From: Mesobacterium_A hydrothermale
Lineage (GTDB): Bacteria > Pseudomonadota > Alphaproteobacteria > Rhodobacterales > Rhodobacteraceae
NCBI RefSeq assembly: GCF_035818635.1
Contig: NZ_JAYLLH010000008.1
Span: 62,001-126,000, forward strand
Length of the DNA: 64,000 nucleotides
Direction: 5' to 3'
The notes below the pieces were generated by a model. The model did no database searches, was not told the origin of the DNA, and worked only from the letters and a program-made list of their open reading frames with translations. The translations under genes were made by a program, and so were the position numbers. Each line of letters opens with the position of its first letter. The stretch's first letter is position 1. Below, in pieces: positions 42,643 to 51,496 of this stretch.

Positions 42643-42704
42643 GAAGCGCCCGAGACTAGAACCGCGTTTTTGGTTTACGCCCGGCTTGTAACCGTTTGAT
42701 TTTT

Positions 42705-42741
42705 CACACCCCTCATTTGGGGTGTGTTTACACTTTTGTTC
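42705..42741. promoter_or_regulatory. inverted repeat and candidate integrase arm site at the right end of island 2
   Basis: CACACCCC-N6-GGGGTGTG (42705-42726), with 8-bp perfect arms, is followed by GTTTACACTTTTGTTC (42726-42741), which matches 15 of 16 bases of the left-end copy at 32977-32992. Likely integrase or host-factor binding; the hairpin may also stop transcription entering from the chromosome. Confidence 0.45.
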
Positions 42742-42763
42742 TTTTGTTTCAGTTGGATCAGAG

Positions 42764-42810
42764 GGATTGCAAATCCGTGTACACCGGTTCGATTCCGGTA
42801 CTCGCCTCCA
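42764..42810 (+). repeat. attachment site copy 3 (attR)
   Basis: Exact 47-bp copy of the tRNA-Cys 3' end, directly followed by chromosomal sequence (CCTTCCTCC). It marks the outer right limit of the tandem array; before insertion, this sequence would have followed the tRNA. Confidence 0.95.
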
Positions 42811-42858
42811 CCTTCCTCCAGGCCTTACAACGTCCGTATGAACGCCCCCCTGCGGGCG

Positions 42859-44544
42859 TCACGTCTTGGCCACCGCGCGCATTGCCGAAAGCGTGGTGCG
42901 GGTCGAGATCTGGTCCGGGTCGGTCACCAGCTCCAGCAAGGCCGGACGGCCGGCGGCGCGGGCACGCGTAAAGGCCGGGGAGAATTCTTCGGTCCGGGTG
43001 ACGCGTTCGGCATAGGCACCGTAGCCTTCGGCGATCTTGACGAAATCCTGACCTTGCAGCGTGGTGCCGGACACCCGGCCCGGGTGGTCGCGTTCCTGGT
43101 GCATGCGGATGGTGCCGTAGATCCCGTTGTTGAACACAAGGATGATCGGGCACGCGCCGTATTGCGCGGCGGTGGCCAGTTCGTTGCCCGTCATCATGAA
43201 ACCGCCGTCGCCGACGAATGACACCACCAGCCGGTCGGGATGGCGGATCGCGGCGCTGACGGCGGCGGGCACGGAATAGCCCATCGCGCCGCAGGTCGAT
43301 CCCAGTTCACGCCCCGGACGGCCGAACCGCAGATAACGTTGCGCCCAGCCGGTATGGTTGCCCGCGTCCAGCGTGACGATCATGTCGTCGGGCAGGTCGT
43401 CCCGCATCTGGCACAGGGCCACACCCATATCCAGCGGGCGGTCGCCGCCATTGGGGGCCTCGGTATCCGCCTCGTAGGCGGCGCGTAGGTCCTGTGTCCA
43501 GCCTTTCCAACGCTCGGAATCGGTTTCCATCCGCAGCCCGCTCAGCCACAGCGCGGCGGCGGCAGAGGACGCGACAAGCCCCAGATCGGGGGCATAGACC
43601 CGACCGATTTCATCCGGGTCGGGATAGATATGGATCACCCGCTGCCCCGGCGTTGGCGGCGTGACGGCGGTGTAGGCCTTGGTGGTCATGTCCCCCAGAC
43701 GGGCCCCGATGACCAGCAGCAGATCGGCCTCGGCCATGCGCTTGAACAGCGCCGGGTTGGTCGAGGTGCCAAGGTCGCCGACAAAGGACGGAGAGGCCGC
43801 CGCGACCACGTCCTGACGGCGGAAGGAACAGACGACCGGCAGGTGGTTTGCCTCGGCAAAGCCGGTGATCTGGCTGGCGGCCTCGTCATCCCAGCCCGAT
43901 CCGCCCACCACCACCATGGGCCGGTCGGCGGCAAAGAACGCGTCGCGGATCGCCTCGACCGCGCCGGGCCAGAGTTCCGCCTGCGCAGGGGTATAGCGCG
44001 GGGCATCCGCGACCTCGACCACTTCGGTCAGCATGTCTTCGGGCAAAGCGATGACCACCGGGCCCGGGCGGCCCGAGGTCGCCACGCGGAACGCACGCGC
44101 CATGTATTCAGGGATGCGGCGGGCATCGTCGATCTGCGTCGCCCATTTCGCCACCGTTCCGAACATGGCACGGTAATCGACCTCCTGGAACGCTTCGCGG
44201 TCCGTCATGTCGCGGGAAATCTGCCCCACCAGCAGGATCATCGGCGTGCTGTCCTGCTGCGCGATATGCACGCCGATGGCGGCATGGCAGGCGCCGGGGC
44301 CCCGGGTCACCAGCGCGATGCCGGGCCGCCCGGTCAGCTTGCCATAGGCTTCGGCCATGTTGGCGGCGCCGGCCTCGTGCCGGGCGTTGATCAGGGTGAA
44401 CCGGTCGGGCACGTCATGCAGCGCGTCCAGCACCTCGAGATAGCTTTCACCAGGCACGCAAAAGCCGGTATCGGCCCCGTGGATGAGCAGTTGATCAACC
44501 AGAACCTGCCCGCCAGTGCGGGGCTTGGCTGCGCCATGTGTCAT
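42859..44544 (-). CDS. thiamine-diphosphate-dependent enzyme, acetolactate synthase-like
   Basis: 561 aa enzyme with three domains: N-terminal pyrimidine-binding (about 10-175; catalytic Glu in INARHEAGAANMAEA), central domain, and C-terminal diphosphate-binding domain with VSFVGDGGFMMTGNELATA and NNGIYGTI, the GDG...NN motif. Length and motifs fit acetolactate synthase large-subunit homologues, oxalyl-CoA decarboxylase-like or other decarboxylases. No small regulatory subunit is nearby, so a catabolic role is more likely than branched-chain amino acid synthesis. It is read toward the islands. Start at 44544 (MTHGAAKPRTGG). Confidence 0.87.
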   Translation of the reverse strand: MTHGAAKPRTGGQVLVDQLLIHGADTGFCVPGESYLEVLDALHDVPDRFTLINARHEAGAANMAEAYGKLTGRPGIALVTRGPGACHAAIGVHIAQQDSTPMILLVGQISRDMTDREAFQEVDYRAMFGTVAKWATQIDDARRIPEYMARAFRVATSGRPGPVVIALPEDMLTEVVEVADAPRYTPAQAELWPGAVEAIRDAFFAADRPMVVVGGSGWDDEAASQITGFAEANHLPVVCSFRRQDVVAAASPSFVGDLGTSTNPALFKRMAEADLLLVIGARLGDMTTKAYTAVTPPTPGQRVIHIYPDPDEIGRVYAPDLGLVASSAAAALWLSGLRMETDSERWKGWTQDLRAAYEADTEAPNGGDRPLDMGVALCQMRDDLPDDMIVTLDAGNHTGWAQRYLRFGRPGRELGSTCGAMGYSVPAAVSAAIRHPDRLVVSFVGDGGFMMTGNELATAAQYGACPIILVFNNGIYGTIRMHQERDHPGRVSGTTLQGQDFVKIAEGYGAYAERVTRTEEFSPAFTRARAAGRPALLELVTDPDQISTRTTLSAMRAVAKT

Positions 44545-44605
44545 GATCGGGGCCTTTCCGTTGTTCGCTGGATGCAGTGCTACCGCCCGGCCCGCCCCGA
44601 TGCAA

Positions 44606-45430
44606 TCACGCGAAGATATCCATGCTCATCCGCACCGCGACGGAAACCAGGAACAGCGCAAAGGCGATTTCCAGCTTCCGCGCCGACAGCTTGTGCGCCA
44701 GCGTTGCGCCAATGGGGGCCGCCAGCATGGCAAAGGGGGCGACAAGGGCCAGCGCCGCCAGGTTGACATGGCCGATGGACAGGGGCGGCACGCCGTCTGC
44801 ACCCCAGCCGGAAATCATATAGCCGATGACGCCCGGGATCGCGACCAGCGGACCCAGCCCGGCCGAGGTCGCCACAGCCTGGTGCATCGGCTGGCCGAAC
44901 AGCGTCATGAACAGGTTGTTCAGGTTTCCGCCGCCGATCCCCATGAAGGTCGAGATGAACCCGATGCCAAATCCGACACCGTCGGTGACAGGTTTCGATG
45001 GCAGGTCCTTGGCCAGGTACCAGCCCTTCGGCAGGAACAGCATCTTGGCGGCGATGACCACCGCCACGACCACGAACACGCTGCGCAGCACGTCCCCGGA
45101 TACGAAGCCGACGATGAAGGACGCGACGATCACACCCGCCGGCACGAACAGGCGCCAGCGTTTCAGCAGCGCGGCATTGCCCATGCCCCGGCTGCGGTGC
45201 GCCTTGTAGGATTGAATCGTGGTCGGCACGATGATGCCCAACGAGGTGCCCACGGCAAGATGCGCCACATGCGCCGGATCGGTCCCCAGCACCGCGAAAG
45301 CGGCGCTGAGGATCGGAACAAGGATCGCCCCGCCGCCCACGCCGAACAGCCCCGACAACACGCCCGAGGCCAGCCCGGCCCCCGCCAGCGTCGCCGCCAT
45401 CATCACCAGTTCCAAGGTGCTTCCCTGCAT
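44606..45430 (-). CDS. TauE/SafE family permease (sulfite/anion exporter type)
   Basis: 274 aa inner-membrane protein with about eight hydrophobic segments and the double family motif: GVLSGLFGVGGGAILVPIL in the first half and ISTFMGIGGGNLNNLFM in the second. Members move sulfite, sulfoacetate or other small organosulfur or oxoacid anions. The ATG at 45430 is used; a GTG 15 nt upstream is possible. It precedes the ThDP enzyme on the same strand (61-nt spacer), so both may work on one small acid such as a sulfonate or oxalate-type compound. Confidence 0.87.
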   Translation of the reverse strand: MQGSTLELVMMAATLAGAGLASGVLSGLFGVGGGAILVPILSAAFAVLGTDPAHVAHLAVGTSLGIIVPTTIQSYKAHRSRGMGNAALLKRWRLFVPAGVIVASFIVGFVSGDVLRSVFVVVAVVIAAKMLFLPKGWYLAKDLPSKPVTDGVGFGIGFISTFMGIGGGNLNNLFMTLFGQPMHQAVATSAGLGPLVAIPGVIGYMISGWGADGVPPLSIGHVNLAALALVAPFAMLAAPIGATLAHKLSARKLEIAFALFLVSVAVRMSMDIFA

Positions 45431-45645
45431 TCCGTATCCCAACACGTCGTTTGCCCACCGCGCAGCAAGGCGCGAACCCCGCGCGACGGTATGTCAGCCC
45501 ACCCGGACTGGCAAGAGAGGGTGCAAACCTGCCCGGCACAGGCGGAACCCGAGGGGGTGCCCTGCCAGCGCAAATGCAGGAAAACCCGGAAATCAACCAA
45601 AAATATCTGCGCAACCATATGAAACAAAACGACTCTTTTGAAAAA

Positions 45646-45720
45646 TGTAAAAAACGTTCACATCCCCCCTTGCAAACGTCTTTCGGGCTTCCGATCTTAG
45701 CAATGTGAAAGACATTCACA
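45646..45720. promoter_or_regulatory. two matching 17-bp palindromes upstream of the DUF2852 gene
   Basis: TGTAAA-N5-TTCACA (45646-45662) and TGTGAA-N5-TTCACA (45704-45720) have the same half-sites and spacing, 58 bp apart, the second ending 21 bp before the DUF2852 start codon. They look like sites of one dimeric regulator, not identified. Confidence 0.5.
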
Positions 45721-45741
45721 TCAACCTAAACGGAGAGAGAC

Positions 45742-46200
45742 ATGAATACCGCAACCGCAGCCACGCTTCCCGCAAATGCCGGGTGGTTCTCGCGCGCCGA
45801 AGCCTGGCTGGATGCCAGGGGCAAAGGCGCCTGGATCGCCGCCATGGTGGTCGGGTTCATCTTCTTCTGGCCCGTGGGCCTTGCCCTTCTGGCCTATATG
45901 ATCTGGAGCAAACGCATGTTTTCGAAATCCTGCCGTCACTCTGACTTCCGCGCCGACCGCCGGGCCCGCCATCAGGCCGCCTGGGGCGCGATGAAGCCCT
46001 CGGGCAATAGCGCCTTCGACGCCTACAAGGCCGACACGCTGCGCCGTCTGCAGGAAGAACAGGAACAGTTCGAGTCGTTCCTCGACCGGCTGCGCGCCGC
46101 CAAGGACAAGGCCGAATTCGACCAGTTCATGGACGAACGCTCCGACGCCGCCCGCAAGGCCCGCCAAGACGCCTCCCTGCGCGAAGACGAAGACGCCTGA
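45742..46200 (+). CDS. DUF2852 membrane protein
   Basis: 152 aa. One strong hydrophobic stretch (WIAAMVVGFIFFWPVGLALLAYMIW, about residues 30-54) anchors it in the inner membrane; the C-terminal half is a charged coiled coil (ADTLRRLQEEQEQFESFLDRLRAAKDKAEFDQFM). This is the known DUF2852 plan of alphaproteobacteria, without known function. A GGAGAGAG ribosome site precedes the ATG. The paired upstream palindromes suggest tight control. Confidence 0.85.
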   Translation: MNTATAATLPANAGWFSRAEAWLDARGKGAWIAAMVVGFIFFWPVGLALLAYMIWSKRMFSKSCRHSDFRADRRARHQAAWGAMKPSGNSAFDAYKADTLRRLQEEQEQFESFLDRLRAAKDKAEFDQFMDERSDAARKARQDASLREDEDA

Positions 46201-46309
46201 ACGCCCTGGCCCCGGGCCTGATCCGGGGCCAATCCTTCCCTCCCTGCCCCGGCGAAAGCGCCGGGGTTTCCCTCTGAAAACAGACCGACAGATGATGTAT
46301 ACCGAGTCC

Positions 46310-46741
46310 ATGTCACACCTGCCCGACCCTATCCACCAGGCCGAGTTCTATACCGATACGCCCGTCAAGCGCGGCATTGCCTGGCTTCTCGACACTGTCC
46401 TGATCATGGCACTGGTTGTGCCGGTGATCCTGCTGACGGCCTTCATCGGTCTGTTCTTCCTGCCGGTGCTGTACCTGCTGATTGGCTTTTTCTACCGGGT
46501 CATCACGATTTCGGGCGGTTCGGCCACCTGGGGCATGCGTCTGATGTCGATCGAACTGCGCGACGCCCATGGCCAGCGGCTCGACCCGGGGCAGGCCTTC
46601 CTGCACACGCTGGGCTATACAGTGTCGATGTCGATTCCGATTTTTCAGGTGATTTCGATCCTGCTGATGTTCCTGTCGGAACGCCGTCAGGGTCTGACCG
46701 ATATGATGCTGGGAACCGTCGTGCTGAACCGCCGCTTTTGA
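46310..46741 (+). CDS. RDD family membrane protein
   Basis: 143 aa with the RDD signature arginine near the start of the first helix (VKRGIAWLLDTVLIM) and two further hydrophobic segments. The stretch GMRLMSIELRDAHGQRL and C-terminal QGLTDMMLGTVVL are typical. RDD proteins are small inner-membrane proteins, some of which are ion exchangers. ATG at 46310 (MSHLPDP) is preferred; ATGs at 46292 and 46295 are alternatives. It precedes bpt on the same strand. Confidence 0.82.
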   Translation: MSHLPDPIHQAEFYTDTPVKRGIAWLLDTVLIMALVVPVILLTAFIGLFFLPVLYLLIGFFYRVITISGGSATWGMRLMSIELRDAHGQRLDPGQAFLHTLGYTVSMSIPIFQVISILLMFLSERRQGLTDMMLGTVVLNRRF

Positions 46742-46882
46742 CACAAGATATTGTGGCTTGGAAAGGCGCTCCCACAGGGCGCGCGTTTGCCAGACCTGCC
46801 ATGTGACGCGATGATGACAGGGGGCTTGGCGCGCCCCCGACCCCTTGCTAACGTGCTGGTGACACCGCCCTTTTGGATTCTC

Positions 46883-47695
46883 ATGCGCCATTCACTTCCG
46901 TTTGCTCCGCAGTTCTATGTGACCGCGCCGCAACCGTGTCCTTATCTTGAGGGCCGGATGGAGCGGAAGCTGTTCACGGCGCTTCAGGGGGAAAACGCCC
47001 AGACCTTGAACGACAGCCTGTCAAAGCAGGGGTTTCGCCGGTCGCAGAACGTGCTGTACCGCCCGTCCTGTTCGGATTGTGCCGCCTGCCTGTCGGCGCG
47101 GATCGCTGTCGACCGGTTCAAACCGTCAAAAAGCCAGCGCCGCACCAACCGGCGCAATGCCCACCTGACGCGCAAGGCCACAAGCCCCTGGGCCACGGAA
47201 GAACAATACGACCTGTTCCTTACCTACCTGGAAAGCCGCCACGCAGACGGTGGCATGGCCGATATGGACGTGTTCGAATTCGCCGCGATGATCGAGGAAA
47301 CGCCGATCCGCACGCGCGTGGTGGAATATGTCGACGACCTTGGTGCACTGACCGCAGTCTGCCTGACCGATGTGCTCGATGATGGCGTGTCCATGGTCTA
47401 CAGCTTCTATGACCCCGAACTGCCGCAGCAAGGGCTGGGCACCTACATGATCCTCGACCACATCGAAATCGCGCGCGAAGCGGGCCTGCCGTATGTCTAT
47501 CTGGGTTACTGGGTGCCCGGCAGCGCGAAGATGGGCTACAAGGAAGCGTTTTCCGGGCTGGAACTGTATCGACAGGGCCGTTGGCAGCCCAAGGACCCGG
47601 GCGAGGACTACAGCGCCGAGGTGCACCCGCTTTCGGTCGACCCGATTGCCGAACAGGTGGCCAATATCGCCCTGCCCGACCTGCGCAAGGGCTGA
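46883..47695 (+). CDS. bpt: aspartate/glutamate leucyl-tRNA-protein transferase (arginyltransferase family)
   Basis: 270 aa enzyme of the bacterial N-degron pathway that adds leucine (Bpt) to proteins with N-terminal Asp or Glu, marking them for ClpS/ClpAP. The family Cys motif (RPSCSDCAACLSARIAV) and the Fe-S/heme-type N-terminal block with CPYLEGRMERKLFT are present, and the C-terminal GLPYVYLGYWVPGSAKMGYK is diagnostic. The ATG at 46883 begins the family similarity; an upstream extension is unrelated. Confidence 0.92.
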   Translation: MRHSLPFAPQFYVTAPQPCPYLEGRMERKLFTALQGENAQTLNDSLSKQGFRRSQNVLYRPSCSDCAACLSARIAVDRFKPSKSQRRTNRRNAHLTRKATSPWATEEQYDLFLTYLESRHADGGMADMDVFEFAAMIEETPIRTRVVEYVDDLGALTAVCLTDVLDDGVSMVYSFYDPELPQQGLGTYMILDHIEIAREAGLPYVYLGYWVPGSAKMGYKEAFSGLELYRQGRWQPKDPGEDYSAEVHPLSVDPIAEQVANIALPDLRKG

Positions 47696-48075
47696 CATCT
47701 TCTTGGCCGGTCCGACCCGGGGTCAGGTCACGCACGCGCGGTCCTGCCTCGGCCGACCGATCAGGTCGCGGACCGCTTCTGTCCAGGCGTGATACTGCAT
47801 CCGCCGCGCATCCTTTTACGCCGCGACCAGACCCGCCCGCCCCAACGCCAAAAGCGCCCCCCTGCCCGCGATCCGTCCCGTGGGCACACCATTGGGCGCG
47901 GCGCGGCATGCAGCGTCAGACGAAACACTGACAGCCGTTGGGGGCCAAGGCGCTCTATTTTGGCGGTTTCACCCATACGGCCAGCAACATCGGAAAACGC
48001 AAGCCGACGACAACCGCGAAGAGACAACGGCCCGGGCGATGCCCGGGCCGTCAAAAGCTTTCAACGGAACCGCGA
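47696..48075. other. 380-bp convergent gap with terminator-like hairpin
   Basis: No gene seen. A perfect 11-bp hairpin ACGGCCCGGGC-GAT-GCCCGGGCCGT (48027-48051) lies 25 nt past the end of the TRAP permease gene and probably ends the leftward catabolic operon. The rest, 47700-48020, shows nothing assignable. Confidence 0.5.
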
Positions 48076-50430
48076 TCAGTTCGGCATCAGATCCGGCACG
48101 ATGGTCACGATGCCGGGGAAGAACCAAAGCATGGCAAGCCCCAGAACCTGGATCATCACGAAGGGAATGACCCCGCGATAGATGTGCCCGGTCGTCACCT
48201 CTTTTGGTGCCACGCCACGCAGATAGAACAGCGCAAAGCCGAACGGCGGCGTCAGGAAGCTGGTTTGCAGGTTCACCGCGATCATGATGGTCACCCATTT
48301 CGGATCGAAATGCGCACCATAGATCACCGGCCCCACGATCGGCACCACGATGTAGATGATTTCCAGGAAGTCGAGCACGAAGCCCAGGATGAAGAGGATG
48401 ATCATCACGATGATGAACGCCGCCTCGGGGCGCTCAAAGCTCTTCAGGAAGGCCTGGATGTAATGCTCGCCCCCGAAGGAAATCACCACGAGGTTCAGCA
48501 GTTGCGATGCGATCAGGATGGTAAACACCATGCTGGTCACCTTCGCGGTTTCCCGCACCGCCGGTGTCAGAACCCCCATCTTGAACAGGACCCAGCAGCT
48601 GAACAGCAGACCGAACCCGGCATAAAGATAGGCGCCGTAGGCGACAAAGAAGAAGAACCAGCTTTCAACCGACACCTGATCCTGGTTGATCCGCAAGTCA
48701 AAGTTGATGCCCACAAGGATCATGATGATCACGGCGAATGTCGAGAACAGGATGACCTTCGGGCTGCGGTCGTTTTCACGCAGCTTGCGGTAAGCCGCAA
48801 GCATGATGGCACCGGCCGCCCCAAGCGCCGCTGCGGGCGTCGGGTTGGTGATACCGCCAAGGATCGAGCCCAGCACCGCAACGATCAGGACCAGCGGCGG
48901 GAACACGACGCGGATCAGTTCGTTCTGCGCCAGCCGGGAGGCGGCATGTTTCGCCCCCCAAAGGGTCAGAACCCAAGGGATCAGCATCAGGAACACCGTC
49001 GCTCCGGGCGAGGTTTGCGGCCCGATCAGCAGCGTGTCGACCAAGAGGCCAAGCACGATGCCCCCGGCGCCCACCATCAGCGGAATCGGGTCAGACGACG
49101 GCGACACGCCACGCCCCAGCGCCAGGATGATCCCCATGATCACTGCCAGGATTGCAATACCGGTGCCAATCGGCGCGGCATTGTCGATCTTGGCCTGACG
49201 CGCGGCGACCAGCTCTTCTTCGTTCAGGCGGTGGCTTTGCTGGACACCGCCGGCATCGTCGATGGCTTTCTGCTCGGCAACGGCGGTATCCCAGGCCTCT
49301 TGCCCGTGCAGTTCGATCATCGACGCCTGGCATTGCTCACCGACATTGGTGCGCAGGCTGGCGGCGTCGCCGATATCAGAAAAGCTGTCGACGACCAGCG
49401 ACTGGTTGCCCACAACATTCACCTGCGCCAGCAGCATGGTGCCCGCGATCAGCGCAACGGGAATGCCCAGGTACCAGGTGAACGCCTCGCTCCGGGTGAC
49501 AGGTTCGCCGGTGCTCGCGGACATCTGCACCGGCGGTGCCTTGGACGGGTTCAACATGGCGAAGCCAAAGGCATAGGCCGCGTAGAGTCCTGCCAGAAGA
49601 ACCCCCGGCAGTAGCGCGGCCTGGAACAGCGTCCCCACCGAGACAACCGCCGGCTCACCCAGATAGGTCAGCGCATCGGTACAGCCCGCGGCCTGTGCCC
49701 GCGCCTCTTGCGCGGCAGAATACAGGTCACCCGCCAGCGTTCCCAGCAGAACGATCACGATCGACGGCGGGATGATCTGCCCCAGCGTACCAGACGCGGC
49801 GATCACGCCGGTGGCCAGTTCCGGCGAATAGTTGTTGCGCAGCATGGTTGGCAGGGCCAGCAGCCCCATGGTCACCACGGTGGCCCCCACGATCCCGGTC
49901 GAGGCCGCAAGGAAGGCCCCCACCACCACAATGGACACCGCCAGACCGCCCGGCAGCGGACCAAAGACCCGGGCCATGGTGTTCAGCAGATCATCTGCGA
50001 TCTTCGACCGTTCCAGAACGATCCCCATCAGCACGAACATCAACACCGCCAGCAGCGTTTCGATCGACTGGCCCGCGATCACCCGTTCGTTGATCCGGTT
50101 GACGATGAAGGACACGTTGCGATCCATCGCCACTTCCCAGCCACGCGGGAACACGTGCTCGGCAAGTCTTGGCAAGTCCGGGTAGGTAAAGACCGAGATT
50201 TTGTCGGGCTTGATCCCGCTGGCGATCAGCGCGTTATAGGCATCCGACGACGTGTCGATTGCCTGGTGGATCAACAGGCCGGCGCTGTCCAGCGTGGCGA
50301 TGATCCCAAAGGAAATGGCCCCCGCGCCACCGATGGCAAACGCCACCGGAAAACCCGACAGAATGGCCGAAAAGAGCGTGAGAAAGACGATGATCAGGCC
50401 GATCTCGACGCCATCAAGTCCGAATAGCAT
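48076..50430 (-). CDS. TRAP transporter large permease, extended form
   Basis: 784 aa, far longer than the 430 or so of normal DctM proteins. The N-terminal part (GFPVAFAIGGAGAISFG; GIVLERSKIADDLLNTMARVFG; GTLGQIIPPSIVIVLLG) and the C-terminal part (IIYIVVPIVGPVIYG; TSFLTPPFGFALFYLRGVAP) are DctM. Between them lies a non-standard block of roughly 350 residues with a polar stretch (about 310-410, LRTNVGEQCQASMIELHGQ) and additional membrane segments. Such long forms belong to the TakP-like TRAP branch. It works with the small permease and binding protein upstream and probably imports aromatic acids for the adjacent cleavage pathway. Confidence 0.88.
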   Translation of the reverse strand: MLFGLDGVEIGLIIVFLTLFSAILSGFPVAFAIGGAGAISFGIIATLDSAGLLIHQAIDTSSDAYNALIASGIKPDKISVFTYPDLPRLAEHVFPRGWEVAMDRNVSFIVNRINERVIAGQSIETLLAVLMFVLMGIVLERSKIADDLLNTMARVFGPLPGGLAVSIVVVGAFLAASTGIVGATVVTMGLLALPTMLRNNYSPELATGVIAASGTLGQIIPPSIVIVLLGTLAGDLYSAAQEARAQAAGCTDALTYLGEPAVVSVGTLFQAALLPGVLLAGLYAAYAFGFAMLNPSKAPPVQMSASTGEPVTRSEAFTWYLGIPVALIAGTMLLAQVNVVGNQSLVVDSFSDIGDAASLRTNVGEQCQASMIELHGQEAWDTAVAEQKAIDDAGGVQQSHRLNEEELVAARQAKIDNAAPIGTGIAILAVIMGIILALGRGVSPSSDPIPLMVGAGGIVLGLLVDTLLIGPQTSPGATVFLMLIPWVLTLWGAKHAASRLAQNELIRVVFPPLVLIVAVLGSILGGITNPTPAAALGAAGAIMLAAYRKLRENDRSPKVILFSTFAVIIMILVGINFDLRINQDQVSVESWFFFFVAYGAYLYAGFGLLFSCWVLFKMGVLTPAVRETAKVTSMVFTILIASQLLNLVVISFGGEHYIQAFLKSFERPEAAFIIVMIILFILGFVLDFLEIIYIVVPIVGPVIYGAHFDPKWVTIMIAVNLQTSFLTPPFGFALFYLRGVAPKEVTTGHIYRGVIPFVMIQVLGLAMLWFFPGIVTIVPDLMPN

Positions 50431-50445
50431 GTGTCAGTCCCCGCC

Positions 50446-51384
<939 letters not shown>

Positions 51385-51446
51385 GTGTTTTCCCCCAAGG
51401 ACCCCTCCCGGGTCCGCTAAGCATTGTCAGGACTTGCCCGAGCCGA

Positions 51447-51473
51447 AAGGGCCCCTGCGGTGCAAGGGCCCTT
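51447..51473 (-). terminator. hairpin between binding-protein and permease genes
   Basis: 8-bp stem AAGGGCCC / GGGCCCTT (51447-51454 and 51466-51473) with an 11-nt loop in the spacer after the binding-protein gene. No T-run follows in the reading direction, so partial termination or mRNA protection is likely. This would give more binding protein than permease. Confidence 0.5.
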
Positions 51474-51496
51474 CCGATTTCAAGCGCTGGCGAGGA

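Larger units (their letters stand above)
32870..42810. mobile_element. island 2: second capsid-forming satellite-like element (9.9 kb unit)
   Basis: Bounded by att copies 2 and 3. It has its own integrase, a group of small genes, a divergent Cro/CI-like regulator, and a minus-strand head module: connector, terminase, head closure, HNH, capsid, protease, portal. No replication, tail or lysis gene is present. Head proteins are related to, but clearly different from, those of island 1, and the connector gene is in a different place, so this is an independent acquisition rather than a duplication. Confidence 0.78.

Noticed and set aside
21790..42810. Gene transfer agent cluster
   Set aside because: Rhodobacterales GTAs share HK97-type head genes, but they lack integrases and att repeats and include tail genes in the same cluster. 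Here each unit has an integrase and no tail genes.
21790..42810. One prophage split or duplicated in tandem
   Set aside because: Each unit has its own full head set; the homologous proteins differ widely, gene order differs, and the integrases are distinct, so a recent duplication is excluded.
42859..44544. Biosynthetic acetolactate synthase (ilvB)
   Set aside because: No small subunit gene nearby, and the neighbour is a TauE/SafE permease; the sequence supports only a ThDP-dependent enzyme of this superfamily.
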